Positions 26,252-35,073 are shown, counted from the stretch's first letter. The stretch: DNA of 64,000 bases from JAUQQI01 sp040289115 (GCA_040289115.1 PSKS01000001.1:1-64000); one strand, 5' to 3'. A program made the numbers and translations. The notes: a model not told the origin generated them from the sequence alone.

Positions 26252-26261
26252 TCCACAGAAA

Positions 26262-26291
26262 ATCATAGCAAATTGACATAACCCGTGTCAG
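26262..26291 (-). promoter_or_regulatory. Promoter of the kinase/regulator operon with an overlapping palindrome
   Basis: On the minus strand CTGACA (plus 26286-26291) and TATGAT (plus 26262-26267) match five of six positions each and are 18 bases apart. Transcription would start only a few bases before ATG 26251, giving a very short leader. The palindrome TGACA-N7-TGTCA overlaps the -35, a plausible operator for autoregulation. Confidence 0.55.
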
Positions 26292-26483
26292 GTTACCCCC
26301 TAAGAGCGCAGGGTCTTCGTGCAATCGTTGGTCTTTTTGTCGGGGCGTACGCCACCTAGTTATCGCCTGATGGCTCCTTAAAAGGAGGCTGGCAACAAAA
26401 CCGGAAACTCCGGCTAAAACCACGTACTTAGGGCTGGCGTTATACAATCTATCCTGGGGCCGAGCGGTCGGGCAGAGGGCCCG

Positions 26484-27662
26484 TTGAACAACCGAAACCG
26501 CAGACGTCGCACCAGGCATCGTCGTTCCCAGCCGCCGGGCCTCGCCCGGGTTGGGGCTTACTGGCGCTGGGTCCTGCCCCTCTTGCTGGCCGGCCTGGCT
26601 TGGTACTTGGGCTTTGCCGTCTTGCCGGCCTACACGGCCGCCGCTCAGCGGGAGCGCACCCTCCAGACCTTGGACCGCATTGCCTTGCTCCGGTCCCAAG
26701 CCCACCAGGAGGCCGACCCGGTCCGGGCTCGGGGATTCCTTCTTGAGGCCCTGGACCTGCTCCGTCGGTCGGACCTTACCATCGACCCGGACCGGACCGC
26801 CCAGCTCCGGACGGCCGTCGAACGGGACCTGATGGCAGTGGACCGGGTAAAGGCCCCTCTGGCCGTGGTTTCCCTGGGCCGGCTGCCCGATTCGGCCGAC
26901 CGGCTGGTCCTTTACGGCGACGTCCTTTACACCCTGGACCGCACCGGGTTGCGCCTGCGCCGCTGGCGGTTTGTGCCCGACCGGGCCCGGGCCGCGGCCG
27001 CCCATCCCGAGGGGGTCGTCTACGATGGCCCCCGACCGGATGGACCCCATCAGCCCGACATTGGGGTGGTTCCGGAGGGCCCTAACCAGGGCCTGGTGCT
27101 GTTCACCGGCCAGGGGCTGATCCTAGTCCGGGATGGACAGGCCAGGGTGGGCAGCATCCGGGTTGGCCCGGAGGTCAGGACGGTGGCCGCCGTTGAAGGC
27201 TTTGCCGAAAACCTTTATATCCTCGACCCTGGGAACCGGCTCGTCTGGCGCTACCTGCCCACCTGGAATGGGTTTGACGCCGACCCGAAGCCCGCCCTGC
27301 CCTACCTGCCGGTGGGGATTCTGGGGCTTTCCGTCGACCGGGTAGCCTTCGCCCTGGGTCTGGAAGGACGCCTTTGGCTGGCGCAGGGCAACGCCTGGGT
27401 GGAGGTTGACCTTTCGACGGTAAATCCGCCGCCCACCGGCCTCCGGGTAATTCGGGCCGACCAGCAGAACCAGCGGGTGTTACTGGGCGATCCGGAGCGG
27501 GGAAGGCTCATCGCGGTGGATTACTCGGGCAGGTTCCTGGGACAGGTGGTGGCCCCGGAGCTCCGGGGTCTCGCCGACCTGGCCGTTGACGGGGGGCTGA
27601 ACCGTGTCTATATAATCTCCCAGGGGGCTCTTTACCGGCTCGACCTGCCCGAAATCAAATGA
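26484..27662 (+). CDS. Membrane-anchored beta-propeller-like protein of unknown function
   Basis: 392 residues; I do not recognise a named family. The N-terminus is very basic (about 1-25, many Arg) and leads into one transmembrane helix (about 31-52, WVLPLLLAGLAWYLGFAVL). A short helical stretch (55-120) follows. From about 130 there are repeated strand-turn units such as VLYGDVLYTLDRTG, NLYILDPGNRLVWRY and VYIISQGALYRLDLP, spaced as in NHL or six-bladed propeller proteins. It would sit with its large domain outside the membrane. The start is TTG 26484 and the stop overlaps tsaD (ATGA), so the two are co-translated. Confidence 0.6.
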   Translation: MNNRNRRRRTRHRRSQPPGLARVGAYWRWVLPLLLAGLAWYLGFAVLPAYTAAAQRERTLQTLDRIALLRSQAHQEADPVRARGFLLEALDLLRRSDLTIDPDRTAQLRTAVERDLMAVDRVKAPLAVVSLGRLPDSADRLVLYGDVLYTLDRTGLRLRRWRFVPDRARAAAAHPEGVVYDGPRPDGPHQPDIGVVPEGPNQGLVLFTGQGLILVRDGQARVGSIRVGPEVRTVAAVEGFAENLYILDPGNRLVWRYLPTWNGFDADPKPALPYLPVGILGLSVDRVAFALGLEGRLWLAQGNAWVEVDLSTVNPPPTGLRVIRADQQNQRVLLGDPERGRLIAVDYSGRFLGQVVAPELRGLADLAVDGGLNRVYIISQGALYRLDLPEIK

Positions 27663-28678
27663 CCCCACCGGTTCGCATCCTCGGAATCGAAACCTCCTGC
27701 GACGAGACGGCCGCGGCCGTAGTCGAAAACGGCCGCATTCTCCGGTCCAATGTGGTCGCCTCGCAGGAGGACCTGCATGCCCGCTACGGGGGCATTGTGC
27801 CCGAGCTTGCGTCCCGCCAGCACATCCGGCTCATCCTGCCGGTAATTGACGAAGCCCTTCGGCGGGCGCGGGTGGATTGGGCCGACCTTTCGGCCATCGC
27901 CGTAACCTACGGGCCCGGCCTGGTTGGGTCGCTGCTGGTCGGGGTGAACGCGGCCAAGGCCCTCGCCTTCGCCAAGGGCCTACCCCTGGTGGGGATAAAC
28001 CACCTCGAAGGCCACGTTTACGCCAACTGGATTGAGGTCGATGGCAGCCCCGAGCCCCAACTGCCCTTGCTTTGTCTAATCGTTTCCGGGGCCCACTCCG
28101 ACCTCACCCTAATGCTGGACCACGGCAAGTTCCGCCGAATTGGCCGGACCCGGGACGATGCCGCCGGCGAAGCCTTCGACAAGGTGGCCCGGCTCCTGGG
28201 CCTGGGTTTTCCGGGCGGACCGGCCATCCAACGGGCCGCCGAGCGGGGCAATCCCGAAGCCTACCCCCTGCCCCGGGCCGAAGTCAAAGACAGCTGGGAC
28301 TTCAGCTTCAGCGGCCTAAAAACCGCTACCCTCCGGTTGGTGGAAAAGTTACGCCGGTCCGGTCCCCTCACGGAGCAACAGGTGGCCGACGTCGCGGCCT
28401 CCTTCCAGGAGGCCGTGGTAGATATGCTGGTTACGAAGACGGTGGCGGCGGCCGAAGCCTTTAAAGTGCCCCAGGTGGCCCTAGCGGGGGGAGTTGCGGC
28501 TAACCGGCGGCTTCGGCAGCGGCTGCAGGCGGAGTCCCCGGTGCCGGTAATTTACCCCCCGCCCCAGCTTTGCACCGACAACGGTGCCATGATTGCGGCC
28601 GCCGGTTACTTCCGTTTTCAGGCAGGGGAGAGGTCGGGCCTCGATCTGGATGTGGTCTCAAACCTTAAACTTGAATAG
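27659..28678 (+). CDS. tsaD: tRNA N6-threonylcarbamoyladenosine transferase TsaD
   Basis: 339 residues, typical length. TsaD transfers the threonylcarbamoyl group to A37 of tRNAs that read ANN codons. The N-terminus RILGIETSCDETAAAVVE is diagnostic. Metal-binding NHLEGHVYANW, the segment GIVPELASRQHIRLILP, and GGVAANRRLRQRL near the C-terminus are all present. The ASKHA ATPase fold is complete. The start ATG overlaps the previous stop by four bases. The other t6A genes (tsaB, tsaC, tsaE) are not in the window. Confidence 0.96.
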   Translation: MTPPVRILGIETSCDETAAAVVENGRILRSNVVASQEDLHARYGGIVPELASRQHIRLILPVIDEALRRARVDWADLSAIAVTYGPGLVGSLLVGVNAAKALAFAKGLPLVGINHLEGHVYANWIEVDGSPEPQLPLLCLIVSGAHSDLTLMLDHGKFRRIGRTRDDAAGEAFDKVARLLGLGFPGGPAIQRAAERGNPEAYPLPRAEVKDSWDFSFSGLKTATLRLVEKLRRSGPLTEQQVADVAASFQEAVVDMLVTKTVAAAEAFKVPQVALAGGVAANRRLRQRLQAESPVPVIYPPPQLCTDNGAMIAAAGYFRFQAGERSGLDLDVVSNLKLE

Positions 28679-28717
28679 TTGCTATTATCCTGAAGAAGCC
28701 TAACCGAAGGAGGCGCT

Positions 28718-29506
28718 ATGGGGTTTCAGTATATTCTCTACGAGAAGCGGGACCGTATCGCCTACCTGACCATCAACCGGCCGGAGGTCCTCAACGCCAT
28801 TCACCCGCCGGCCAGCAAGGAGCTTCACGAGGCCTTCTGCGACTTCCGGGACGACCCCGAGTGCTGGGTCGCCATCCTGACCGGGGCTGGCGACCGGGCC
28901 TTCTCGGCCGGAAACGACCTTAAGTGGACGGCTGAGCACGGGGGACTGGCCCAGCAGTTGGCCGAGTTCGGCGATATTCCCTTCGGTGGGATCACCACCG
29001 GCTTTGAGTGCTGGAAGCCCATCATCGCGGCGGTGAACGGCTACGCCCTGGGCGGGGGGATGGAGATGGCCATGGCTTGCGACATCATCATCGCCGCCGA
29101 ACACGCCGAATTCGGCCAGCCGGAACCCCGGGTCGGCCTGATCGCGGCCGCCGGCGGGGTCCACCGCCTGCCCCGCCATGTCCCCCTCAAGCAGGCCATG
29201 GGCCTGCTTTTGACCGGCCGCCGGATCACTGCCCAGGAGGCCTACCGGATAGGGCTGGTCAACGAGGTGGTGCCCCTTAAGGACCTTATCCCCACCGCCG
29301 AGCGGTGGGCCCGGGAGATCCTCGAGTGCGCCCCCCTGGCCGTCCGGGCAACTAAACAGGCTGCCCTGAAGGGCCTCGGCTGGCCCCTTGAGGTCGCGAT
29401 GAACCTCAACTACGAGTGGGTGAACCGCTGGCGCCGGGCCGAGGATACCATCGAGGGGCCCCGGGCCTTCGCCGAAAAGCGCAGGCCCGTCTGGAAGGGC
29501 CGCTGA
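28718..29506 (+). CDS. Enoyl-CoA hydratase/isomerase family (crotonase)
   Basis: 262 residues, the normal crotonase length. The oxyanion-hole segments are AFSAGNDLKW and NGYALGGGMEMAMACD. The two catalytic glutamates of hydratases are present as E116 (GGGMEMA) and E136 (FGQPEPRVG). It should hydrate or isomerise 2-enoyl-CoA esters; the substrate is unknown. GAAGGAGG precedes ATG 28718. An LLM oxidoreductase gene follows ten bases later. With the CoA-transferases elsewhere in the window it suggests active acyl-CoA metabolism. Confidence 0.88.
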   Translation: MGFQYILYEKRDRIAYLTINRPEVLNAIHPPASKELHEAFCDFRDDPECWVAILTGAGDRAFSAGNDLKWTAEHGGLAQQLAEFGDIPFGGITTGFECWKPIIAAVNGYALGGGMEMAMACDIIIAAEHAEFGQPEPRVGLIAAAGGVHRLPRHVPLKQAMGLLLTGRRITAQEAYRIGLVNEVVPLKDLIPTAERWAREILECAPLAVRATKQAALKGLGWPLEVAMNLNYEWVNRWRRAEDTIEGPRAFAEKRRPVWKGR

Positions 29507-29516
29507 CGGCCGGACC

Positions 29517-30446
29517 ATGCCCGACAAGGTAAAACTCGGCCTCGGCCTTGGGGCCTGGCCCTTCGGGCCCCCCGACCCCGAGCGGTTCTTGACCTACATC
29601 GACCGGGCCGAAGCCCTGGGTATCGATTCGGTCTGGCTGAGTGAACGCCTAGTGGCTGGGTCGGTTCTGGAGCCGGTGGTGGCCATGGCCGTCGCCGCCG
29701 GCCGGACCTGGCGCCTCAAGGTGGGGACCAGCGTCCTCGTCCCGGCCCTTCGGCAGCCAGTGGTGCTGGCCAAGGAGCTGGCAACCTTGGACTTCCTTTC
29801 ACGTGGCCGGTTGCTTCTGAGCGTCGGGCTGGGGGCTGACGACCCGGCCGAATTTGCGGCCGCCGGGGTGGCCAAATCGGAGCGGGCGGCCCGGACCGAC
29901 GAGGCGGTGGCCTTGCTGCGCCGGCTCTGGACTGAGCATCGGGTAACCTTTTCGGGCCGCTACTACCGGGTTAAAGACGTTGAAGTCTGGCCGAAGCCTT
30001 ACCGGCCGGGCGGCCCGCCAATCTGGGTTGGGGGAAGGTCGGAGGCGGCCCTGGACCGGACGGCCCGGCTCGGGGACGGCTGGCTGGCGTCCAGCATCAC
30101 CCCCGATGAGTTTGCCGCCGGACGCCGGCGCATTGAAGTGCTCCTTCACCGCTACGGCCGAACCATCGAGCCGGACCACTACGGGGTTTACCTGCCCTTC
30201 TTCGTTGCCGAGACCCGGTCCCGGGCCTGGGAACTGGCTGGCCCTTACCTTCTTCGGCGTCGGACGGACGTGGATCCGGCCGCCTACTCGGCCATTGGCA
30301 CCCTGGCCGACTGCCGGGCCGCCATCGACCGTTACCTGGCGGCCGGGGCCGTAAAGTTCGTTTTGCGGCCGGTTGGCCCCCCGGAGGCCCTGGTCGACCA
30401 GTTGCAGGTCCTGGCCCAAGAATTGCGCCAGGTCTATGAGGAATAA
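29517..30446 (+). CDS. LLM-class flavin-dependent oxidoreductase
   Basis: 309 residues with a luciferase-like TIM barrel. Family segments include AEALGIDSVWLSER, KVGTSVLVPALRQPVVLAKE, ATLDFLSRGRLLLSVGLG and PPIWVGGRSEAALDRTARLGDGW. The LLM class includes F420-dependent and FMN-dependent enzymes; the sequence alone does not decide the cofactor, though the GGRSE and RLGDGW blocks are typical of the F420-type in Chloroflexota and actinobacteria. It lies between a crotonase and a phosphodiesterase. A second, related gene lies at 31704-32639 on the opposite strand. Confidence 0.85.
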   Translation: MPDKVKLGLGLGAWPFGPPDPERFLTYIDRAEALGIDSVWLSERLVAGSVLEPVVAMAVAAGRTWRLKVGTSVLVPALRQPVVLAKELATLDFLSRGRLLLSVGLGADDPAEFAAAGVAKSERAARTDEAVALLRRLWTEHRVTFSGRYYRVKDVEVWPKPYRPGGPPIWVGGRSEAALDRTARLGDGWLASSITPDEFAAGRRRIEVLLHRYGRTIEPDHYGVYLPFFVAETRSRAWELAGPYLLRRRTDVDPAAYSAIGTLADCRAAIDRYLAAGAVKFVLRPVGPPEALVDQLQVLAQELRQVYEE

Positions 30447-30451
30447 TCCTT

Positions 30452-31714
30452 ATGTCGGCGGAACTCAATAAGCTGGTTGCCAAACGGCCGTCGGGTCTGC
30501 CCTGGGCGGAGGGGTTTGTCGCCCCGGCCTATGACGGCCGCTCCCTGATAAACCTTGCGGCGGCCGTTCTTTTCGGTTTCGGGATTGAGCCCCCCACCCC
30601 AGTCCTAGCCATTCCGGAGGTGGCCTCGGAGCTTCGGTCAGCTCGGAAGGTGGTGCTCTTCCTCGTCGACGCCCTCGGCTACGAATTCTTCACCGCCTAC
30701 CTGGAGGCCACCCCCGATTCGGTCTGGCACGAGCTGACCGACGAGGTTCACCCCATCACGTCGGTTTTCCCGTCGACGACGGTGGCGGCCCTGACGAGCC
30801 TATGGACGGCCCGAAGCCCCCTCGAACACGGCCTCATCGCCTACGAGTTGCTTTTAAAAGATTTGGGCCTTACGGCTAAGATGATCGAGCTTACCCCCAG
30901 TGTGAGTCGGGAGCCGGAGTGGCTTATAAAGGCCGGACTCATCAAGCCGGAGGAGTTTATGCCTTTGCCCCTCCTAAGCCAGCTGCTGACCGAGGCTGGG
31001 GTCGAGGTTTACGGCCTGATGTATAAGCCCTACTGGCGCAGCGGCCTCACCCAGCTCCACCTACGCGGCGTAAAACCCCTCGGCTACTTCACCCTGACCG
31101 ACCTGATGATTACACTCCGGGATTTTCTTAACACCCAGACCGACGGCCCCTTTTACCTCTGGGTCTACTGGCCCGGCCTCGACACCCTCGGCCACATGTA
31201 TGGGGTTGACCTCGTCCGTCTCCGGGCCGAGTTCGAAGAGATCGGCCGCCTCCTCCGGAACCTGGTGTTGAGGGGGCTTACGGGTCCGGCCCGGGCGGGC
31301 CTGACGGTACTGGTTACCGGCGACCACGGGATGGTCAGCACCCCCGATGAGGCCATTCTTACGGCCCGCTCGGAGCCGGAGCTGATGCGCCCCCTGGTCT
31401 TCCTGCCCACCGGGGAGGGGCGGGCGGCCTTTCTCTACGTCCGGCCAGGGACCGAGGCCGAGGTTCAGCGCTACTTCGCCGGCCGATACCCCGACCGCTT
31501 TGTCATCTGGCCGGGGCGGGAAGCCATCCGGGCCGGCCTGTTCGGCCCGGGCGAACCGCCCGAGTATACCTGGGACCGGGTTGGGGACCTTATCGTGGTG
31601 GCCCGGGGCAACAACGCCCTTTACTGGGGGGTCACCCCGAACCAGCTTTTGGGCCGGCACGGGGGTGTCGAATTTGCCGAGATGGTAGTCCCCCTTATCC
31701 GGCTCAGGCTTTGA
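30452..31714 (+). CDS. Alkaline phosphatase superfamily nucleotide phosphodiesterase
   Basis: 420 residues. The alkaline phosphatase-like core has VVLFLVDALGYEFF with metal ligand D73, HPITSVFPSTTVAALT with the nucleophile Thr (T109 or T110), WPGLDTLGHMYG with metal ligands, and VLVTGDHGMVST. This matches nucleotide pyrophosphatase/phosphodiesterase (NPP) type proteins that cleave phosphodiesters. There is no signal peptide, so it is likely cytoplasmic. It starts five bases after the LLM gene, behind GAGGA, and its end overlaps the convergent LLM gene by 11 bases. Confidence 0.85.
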   Translation: MSAELNKLVAKRPSGLPWAEGFVAPAYDGRSLINLAAAVLFGFGIEPPTPVLAIPEVASELRSARKVVLFLVDALGYEFFTAYLEATPDSVWHELTDEVHPITSVFPSTTVAALTSLWTARSPLEHGLIAYELLLKDLGLTAKMIELTPSVSREPEWLIKAGLIKPEEFMPLPLLSQLLTEAGVEVYGLMYKPYWRSGLTQLHLRGVKPLGYFTLTDLMITLRDFLNTQTDGPFYLWVYWPGLDTLGHMYGVDLVRLRAEFEEIGRLLRNLVLRGLTGPARAGLTVLVTGDHGMVSTPDEAILTARSEPELMRPLVFLPTGEGRAAFLYVRPGTEAEVQRYFAGRYPDRFVIWPGREAIRAGLFGPGEPPEYTWDRVGDLIVVARGNNALYWGVTPNQLLGRHGGVEFAEMVVPLIRLRL

Positions 31715-32639
31715 CCTGCGGCCGCCGCAACCGGGGGATTATCTCGGCCGCAACCGCCTTTACCTGCTCAAAGTACCGCTCGGCCCGCCCGGTGGGCACC
31801 AGAACGAAATACTCGACCCCGGCGGCCACGTATTCTTCCAACCGGCGCCGGCAGTCGTCCGGATTTCCCAGCACCACGTAGCGGTCGACGACCCTATCGA
31901 AGGGCTGGTTGTACTGCCGGGAGAGCCGCTCGACGGCCTCGGACCTAGCCTCCCCGTAGGAGTCGGCTACGCAGATAAACTGGTAGAGAGCCTTTACAAC
32001 CTGGTCCGGGCTCCGGCCGCGCCGTTCCAGCTCCCGGTAAAGCAGGTCAAGGCTATTCCGGTACCGCTCCGGGCTGAAGAGATATGGCAGGTAGCCGTCG
32101 CCCAGACGGGCTGCCCGTTGAATGGCGGCCTCGGAGCGGCCGGCCACCCAGATGGGTGGCCCGCCAGGCCGGGCCGGCCTAGGCCAGAGGGTTACGTTCT
32201 CAACGGCAAAGAAGCGGCCCCGAAAGGTGACGTTTTCTTCCGACCAGAGGCGGCGCATCAACCGAAGGGACTCGTTGGTGCGGGCGCCCCTTTCGGCCAC
32301 GGGGACCCCGACAGCCTCGAATTCTTTGGGGTATTCGCCCCCAACCCCAATCCCCAGGATGAGGCGGCCACTCGAAAGGAGGTCCAGGGTTGCCGCTGCC
32401 TTGGCCAGGATAAGGGGGTGACGCAGGGGTACCAAGACGACGGCGCTCCCAACGGCGATGTTTTGGGTTTGTTGGGCAAAAAAGCTTAATGTAACCAGGG
32501 CCTCGTAGGTGGGGCCGTAGAAGAAAAGGTGTTCACCCGCCCAAATGGAATCGTAGCCAAGGTCCTCAACGGCACCGGCCTCCCGCCAGGATGCTGGCGG
32601 AAAGACGAGCCCGAAGCGCAGTTTAGCCTCAGCGCCCAA
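31704..32639 (-). CDS. LLM-class flavin-dependent oxidoreductase (second copy)
   Basis: 311 residues with the same fold as the gene at 29517. The blocks are EDLGYDSIWAGEH, VGSAVVLVPLRHPLILAKA, ATLDLLSSGRLILGIGVGGEYPKEF, PPIWVAGRSEAAIQRAARLGDGY. The two are clear paralogues that differ throughout. The cofactor is FMN or F420. The start at TTG 32639 overlaps tatA by 11 bases on the same strand, so the unit tatA-LLM is co-translated. No substrate can be read. Confidence 0.83.
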   Translation of the reverse strand: MGAEAKLRFGLVFPPASWREAGAVEDLGYDSIWAGEHLFFYGPTYEALVTLSFFAQQTQNIAVGSAVVLVPLRHPLILAKAAATLDLLSSGRLILGIGVGGEYPKEFEAVGVPVAERGARTNESLRLMRRLWSEENVTFRGRFFAVENVTLWPRPARPGGPPIWVAGRSEAAIQRAARLGDGYLPYLFSPERYRNSLDLLYRELERRGRSPDQVVKALYQFICVADSYGEARSEAVERLSRQYNQPFDRVVDRYVVLGNPDDCRRRLEEYVAAGVEYFVLVPTGRAERYFEQVKAVAAEIIPRLRRPQVKA

Positions 32640-32817
32640 ACTGGTTGCGACCGGCGGCCTCCGGCGGGGTAGAGTCCTCCTCGCTGGCCTTCCGGAACTC
32701 CCGGATCATCCGGCCAAGCCCGGAGCCGAGCTCCGGCAGCCGGCTGGCCCCGAAAATCAACAGAACGATCACCAGGATAATGATGAGCTCGGGCAGCCCA
32801 AAGTTAAACGGCAGCAC
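32629..32817 (-). CDS. tatA: Twin-arginine translocase subunit TatA/TatE
   Basis: 62 residues. One N-terminal membrane helix (about 8-24, LPELIIILVIVLLIFGAS) leads into the amphipathic helix RLPELGSGLGRMIREFRKA with the conserved F-G...L-P-x-L-G-x-x-L-G pattern, then a polar tail. TatA forms the pore of the Tat export system for folded proteins. GTG 32817 is preceded by GGGAGGT. No tatC or tatB is nearby. Confidence 0.95.
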   Translation of the reverse strand: MLPFNFGLPELIIILVIVLLIFGASRLPELGSGLGRMIREFRKASEEDSTPPEAAGRNQFGR

Positions 32818-32879
32818 TTTTCAAACCTCCCATTAATCTTACACCAACGCGATAACCGGAGTCTTGAGCGGCCCCCCCC

Positions 32880-33998
32880 TCACAGGCCGTGGATGGGGAA
32901 TATGAGCTGTTTCACTAATTCGACGCTGGCCCGGGCAAAGGCCCGGATGTCGGCACCCAGCTTTTCGGGGAGCGGGTTGGGGAGGGGGTCCCGAAGCCGC
33001 CGGCCCACCAGCCCGTGGAACTGAGCCGGAATGTCGTCGGGCAGTTCGAAGCCTCCAAACTCGGCGTAGGCGAGGGCCCAGGCCCGAGGGACAACACTCA
33101 GGTTGTAGCCCCCGCCCCCCAGGGCCACTAGCCGGGGGCTCAAACGGATGATGCGCCGGACGGCCTCGATAAAGCCGTAGGTGGTGAGGGCCAAGTGGGT
33201 GAGGGGGTCGTCCCGGTGGCTATCCACCCCGAGCTGGGCCACCACAATATCGGGCCTGAAAGCTTCGATTAGGGGAGGCACGACCTGGTCAAAGGCCCAG
33301 AGCCAGGTCTCATCGTCGGTGTAGGGGGCCAGGGGGATGTTCACCGAGTAGCCCCGACCCCTGCCCGTCCCGATCTCCTGGACGTCGCCAGTGCCCGGGA
33401 ATAAAAATCGGCCCGATTCGTGGATGGAGATGGTCAGGACCCGGTCGGTGCCGTAAAAGATATATTGGACGCCGTCGCCGTGGTGGGCGTCGATGTCAAT
33501 ATAGGCCACCCGGTAGCCCCGGTTGACAAGGTGGGCAATCACGATGGCCGGGTCGTTAAAAATACAAAAGCCCGAAGCCCGGTCGGGCATGGCGTGGTGG
33601 AGGCCGCCGGCGATGTTGAAGGCGACGGAGAAGGTGCCCTCCACCACCAGCTCCGCAGCCTTAAGGCTGGCCCCAACCACCAGCTTGGAAGCATCATACA
33701 TTCCGGGGAAGACCGGATTATCGCCCCACTCGGAGAAGTTGTAGCGGGCAGGGTTGTACCGGCGCTCGCCCCGGCTCAGGCTCTTTACGGCCTCGACGTA
33801 CTCGGGGTCGTGGACGAGGCGCAAATCGTCGTCGGTGGCCTCGCCGGGGGCCACCAACTCGGTATTTTCCAACTTGAACACCCCGTAGGCTTCTAAAAGC
33901 TCGTAAGTGTACCGATATCTGACGGGCTTTAACGGGTGGTCTGGACGGTAGACGTGCCGGGAAAGGGCGTCATCGTAAACGAAGGCCGCCCGCCTCAT
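32880..33998 (-). CDS. Histone deacetylase-family amidohydrolase (AcuC-like)
   Basis: 372 residues. The Zn-dependent deacetylase core is complete: GGLHHAMPDRASGFCIFND with the charge-relay His pair, VAYIDIDAHHGDGVQYIFY with two zinc ligands (Asp and His), SIHESG and QLGVDSHRDDPL with the third zinc ligand. GGGGYN near the end supplies the Gly-rich catalytic Tyr region. Bacterial AcuC proteins deacetylate acetyl-CoA synthetase and other proteins or amines. The ATG at 33998 overlaps the stop of the Mut7-C gene (four bases), so the two are coupled. Confidence 0.93.
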   Translation of the reverse strand: MRRAAFVYDDALSRHVYRPDHPLKPVRYRYTYELLEAYGVFKLENTELVAPGEATDDDLRLVHDPEYVEAVKSLSRGERRYNPARYNFSEWGDNPVFPGMYDASKLVVGASLKAAELVVEGTFSVAFNIAGGLHHAMPDRASGFCIFNDPAIVIAHLVNRGYRVAYIDIDAHHGDGVQYIFYGTDRVLTISIHESGRFLFPGTGDVQEIGTGRGRGYSVNIPLAPYTDDETWLWAFDQVVPPLIEAFRPDIVVAQLGVDSHRDDPLTHLALTTYGFIEAVRRIIRLSPRLVALGGGGYNLSVVPRAWALAYAEFGGFELPDDIPAQFHGLVGRRLRDPLPNPLPEKLGADIRAFARASVELVKQLIFPIHGL

Positions 33999-34480
33999 TC
34001 CGACCCGACCACAACCGTCTGAAGTTCGGCCCGCATCCGCTCCCAGTGGGTTCCCGGCCAGTAAACCCGGCCGCAGCTAGGACAACGCCGGAAATCCTCC
34101 TGGGTGGCGTGGACATAGGGGGGCACCCGGTGGGCCACCTCGGTCTTGGCCACGGGGTGCAGGGTCGAGTTGCACGCCAGGCAGCGGGAGAACCACCGCT
34201 CCGGGGCCGGAAGCTTGAGGGCTTCGACGACCTCTCGGAGCTGGCCGAGCCGGTCGTTGCTTCGAACAAACACAACCCTGAGCCGCCCCTCCATCACCTC
34301 CCGCCGGCGCAGAAAGGCGGTATCCTTGGTGACAATGATGCGGTCCTCCCGCCGGGCGATGGCCAACAGGTCCTCGTCGGCGATGGGGTTAATGAACAAG
34401 GTGTCGAACCCGAGAACCCGAAGCCACTTGGCAAGGCGGCCGACGTTGTTATCGACAATAAATTTTGGGCTGGAGTCCAT
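33995..34480 (-). CDS. Mut7-C PIN-like RNase domain protein with zinc ribbon
   Basis: 161 residues. The N-terminal part KFIVDNNVGRLAKWLRVLGFD and DRIIVTKDTAFLRRR are the PIN-like acidic core of the Mut7-C RNase family. A C-terminal zinc ribbon with pairs CLAC and CPSC follows (about 100-140). These proteins are probably ribonucleases; no specific role is known. ATG 34480 is preferred over the TTG at 34498, which would overlap the upstream gene. It lies in a minus-strand cluster with an HDAC-like gene and a small membrane protein. Confidence 0.82.
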   Translation of the reverse strand: MDSSPKFIVDNNVGRLAKWLRVLGFDTLFINPIADEDLLAIARREDRIIVTKDTAFLRRREVMEGRLRVVFVRSNDRLGQLREVVEALKLPAPERWFSRCLACNSTLHPVAKTEVAHRVPPYVHATQEDFRRCPSCGRVYWPGTHWERMRAELQTVVVGSE

Positions 34481-34487
34481 CGGGGGA

Positions 34488-34904
34488 TCAGCGGCCAATG
34501 ATTCGGCGCCACCAGCGCCGAATCTTCAGCCAGAGGTTGTCGCCGTACGGGGAGTAGTCTTCAATATACTGACCCCGCCACCGGGGGGTGTAACGGGGCC
34601 GCCCGGCCCGAAGGACCGACCAGGTAAAACCGATTAAAAACAAAAACAGGCCGAGCATGCCCAGGTAGTAGCCGGCCCGGGGAAGCAGGAGCCGCAAAAA
34701 CCAGGCGCTCAATACTAAGACGACACTCACCAGGATGAGCTGACCGGGGTCGGTAAGAAACCCGGGGACCGGAATGGTTACCTGAAAGCCGTTGACGAAC
34801 CTCCGGAAGCGGCCTTTAAGCCGGGCCCACAGGCTGCGCCTGGGACCCTGCCGTTCCATCCGCTCGAAGATTTCCCGTAGCTGCTCTTCAATCGGGTCAG
34901 GCAT
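34488..34904 (-). CDS. Small membrane protein of unknown function
   Basis: About 138 residues; no family recognised. A basic N-terminal half (SLWARLKGRFRRFVNGFQV) leads to two membrane helices (about 57-75, LILVSVVLVLSAWFLRLLL; about 80-97, YYLGMLGLFLFLIGFTW). A C-terminal tail rich in Trp, Arg and Tyr follows. Topology suggests both ends inside. ATG 34904 is chosen over TTG 34922. First gene of the minus-strand cluster ending at tatA and the LLM gene. Confidence 0.65.
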   Translation of the reverse strand: MPDPIEEQLREIFERMERQGPRRSLWARLKGRFRRFVNGFQVTIPVPGFLTDPGQLILVSVVLVLSAWFLRLLLPRAGYYLGMLGLFLFLIGFTWSVLRAGRPRYTPRWRGQYIEDYSPYGDNLWLKIRRWWRRIIGR

Positions 34905-35073
34905 GCCGCAAACAACCCCCAACCTTATTGTATGTCAACTGGAAACCCTATTCAACCCAGGGGGTTTATTTCTTGTCGAGCTGAGCCAGAACGGCCCCTA
35001 GGCCGTGCCCCACTGCAGCAAGTCTAGCAATTGTCTGATAGTCAATCCAAAAGCTGGAAAGCCCCCGGCTTGG

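Noticed and set aside
26273..26278. Plus-strand TTGACA in the gap before the propeller-like gene
   Set aside because: No -10 hexamer follows at a suitable distance; the site is better explained as half of the palindrome in the kinase promoter.
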